NCBI GenBank assembly: GCA_905193765.1
Contig: CAJJPZ010000120.1
Location: 1 to 6,702 of the forward strand
DNA from: an uncultured Eubacterium sp.
GTDB lineage: Bacteria; Bacillota; Clostridia; Peptostreptococcales; Anaerovoracaceae
Reading direction: 5' to 3'
Length of the DNA stretch: 6,702 nucleotides
Part shown: one piece after another, positions 6,240 through 6,702 of the stretch
How the letters are laid out: every line of letters begins with the position of its first letter
How positions within the stretch are numbered: position 1 is the first letter of the stretch
Notes under the pieces: model-generated
Seen by the model: only the letters and a program-made list of their open reading frames with translations
What the model was told of the DNA's origin: nothing
The model's database searches: none
Made by a program: the position numbers and the translations under genes

Positions 6240-6702
6240 TCAGTATCCAAGATACAGCCTGATCAGCCCCAGTATCAGCAGGTGCACCGGATAAAAGAGA
6301 TAGTTGATGATCTTGTACTGTCTGCCTCGCTTGCCGTTATATGTCAGTGTCAGTCCGAACCCCAGCAGTGCCCATGGTTCCTTATACATAGAAATATAAC
6401 TGAATGGTATGGCCAGTATCTGTCTTTCATGGAATATGTAGCAGAAATATCCGATGAGTACAGCATGGTATTCATAGTCGAGACTCAGATTCGATGCTGC
6501 AAAACACATCACTGCCAATATGATAAATGACAGGATATACCATAATGCTCCGGGCAATGTCTCCATTTTTTTTCTGAGGACATCTATTATCCATATCGTT
6601 ACCAGCACTAAAGCCAGAGTGAACATTATATTGTTCCAGTTTGGCTCAAAAAAAACTCCGCTGCTGGACATATCAAACGGTACCTCTGATATCACTCCGA
6701 AA
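6240..6702 (-). CDS. TraX-family membrane protein, C-terminal part (cut by right window edge)
   Basis: Last 153 residues or so of an integral membrane protein. The frame stays open to the window edge, and the residues before the first in-window GTG (6695) read Phe-Gly, giving FGVISEVPFDM. That corresponds to the conserved (L)ISEIPFDL stretch inside TraX-family proteins, so the true start lies outside the window; the family is about 220-250 residues long. About five or six hydrophobic segments follow, ending in LTYNGKRGR, then a last helix with INYLFYPVHLLILGLI, the TraX C-terminal signature. F-plasmid TraX acetylates the pilin N-terminus. Chromosomal Bacillota relatives are common without any pilus genes and their substrate is unknown; this one has no conjugation genes in view. 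Its stop lies 152-155 bp before the UvrA2-like start, with no obvious terminator between. Confidence 0.85.
   Translation of the reverse strand, partial: FGVISEVPFDMSSSGVFFEPNWNNIMFTLALVLVTIWIIDVLRKKMETLPGALWYILSFIILAVMCFAASNLSLDYEYHAVLIGYFCYIFHERQILAIPFSYISMYKEPWALLGFGLTLTYNGKRGRQYKIINYLFYPVHLLILGLIRLYLGY

Noticed and set aside
5811..6530. Plus-strand open frame of about 239 codons spanning the TraX/UvrA2 gap
   Set aside because: It overlaps both real genes on the other strand, is full of Cys, Tyr and Ser from reversed codons and resembles no family I know.
6240..6695. Complete small protein starting at GTG 6695
   Set aside because: The conserved TraX motif continues upstream of that GTG to the window edge, so the gene is truncated, not short.

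Overview
The window most likely comes from a Gram-positive anaerobe of class Clostridia (Bacillota). The reasons are strong AAGGAGG-type ribosome sites, near-balanced base composition with heavy ATA use for Ile, a response regulator/histidine kinase/ABC transporter cluster of the Bacillota kind, and UvrA-paralogue and TraX-family proteins typical of gut or rumen Clostridia. The family-level guess (Ruminococcaceae or Lachnospiraceae) is only an impression. Every convincing gene lies on the minus strand, so the genetic order runs from high to low coordinates.

From right to left: (1) the C-terminal part of a TraX-family membrane protein that enters from beyond the right edge; (2) a 150-bp AT-rich gap with a candidate promoter and a possible 29-codon leader ORF whose stop overlaps the next start; (3) a UvrA paralogue of about 834 residues that lacks the UvrB-binding domain (UvrA2-like); (4) a 165-bp gap with no clear terminator and a weak candidate promoter inside a dyad; (5) an OmpR-family response regulator overlapping by 8 bp (6) a short sensor histidine kinase with one membrane segment; (7) a gap with a 14-bp imperfect palindrome, a strong intrinsic terminator and a leader dyad; (8) an ABC transporter ATPase of the LolD/MacB type; (9) 1 to 4 bp further on, an FtsX/MacB-type permease that runs off the left edge after about 314 residues.

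Genes 5 to 9 form a familiar module in which a two-component system controls an adjacent ABC exporter, often for antimicrobial peptides or cell-envelope drugs. The terminator between kinase and ATPase means the transporter is either transcribed from its own regulated promoter or reached by partial read-through. The UvrA2-like protein next door belongs to a class linked in some bacteria to tolerance of DNA-binding drugs, so the neighbourhood may be a xenobiotic-defence cluster; that link is inference from adjacency. No RNA genes, CRISPR arrays, insertion sequences or integration sites were seen. I found no clearly new system. The best leads are the regulatory DNA ahead of the transporter and the tiny ORF coupled to the UvrA2-like gene.
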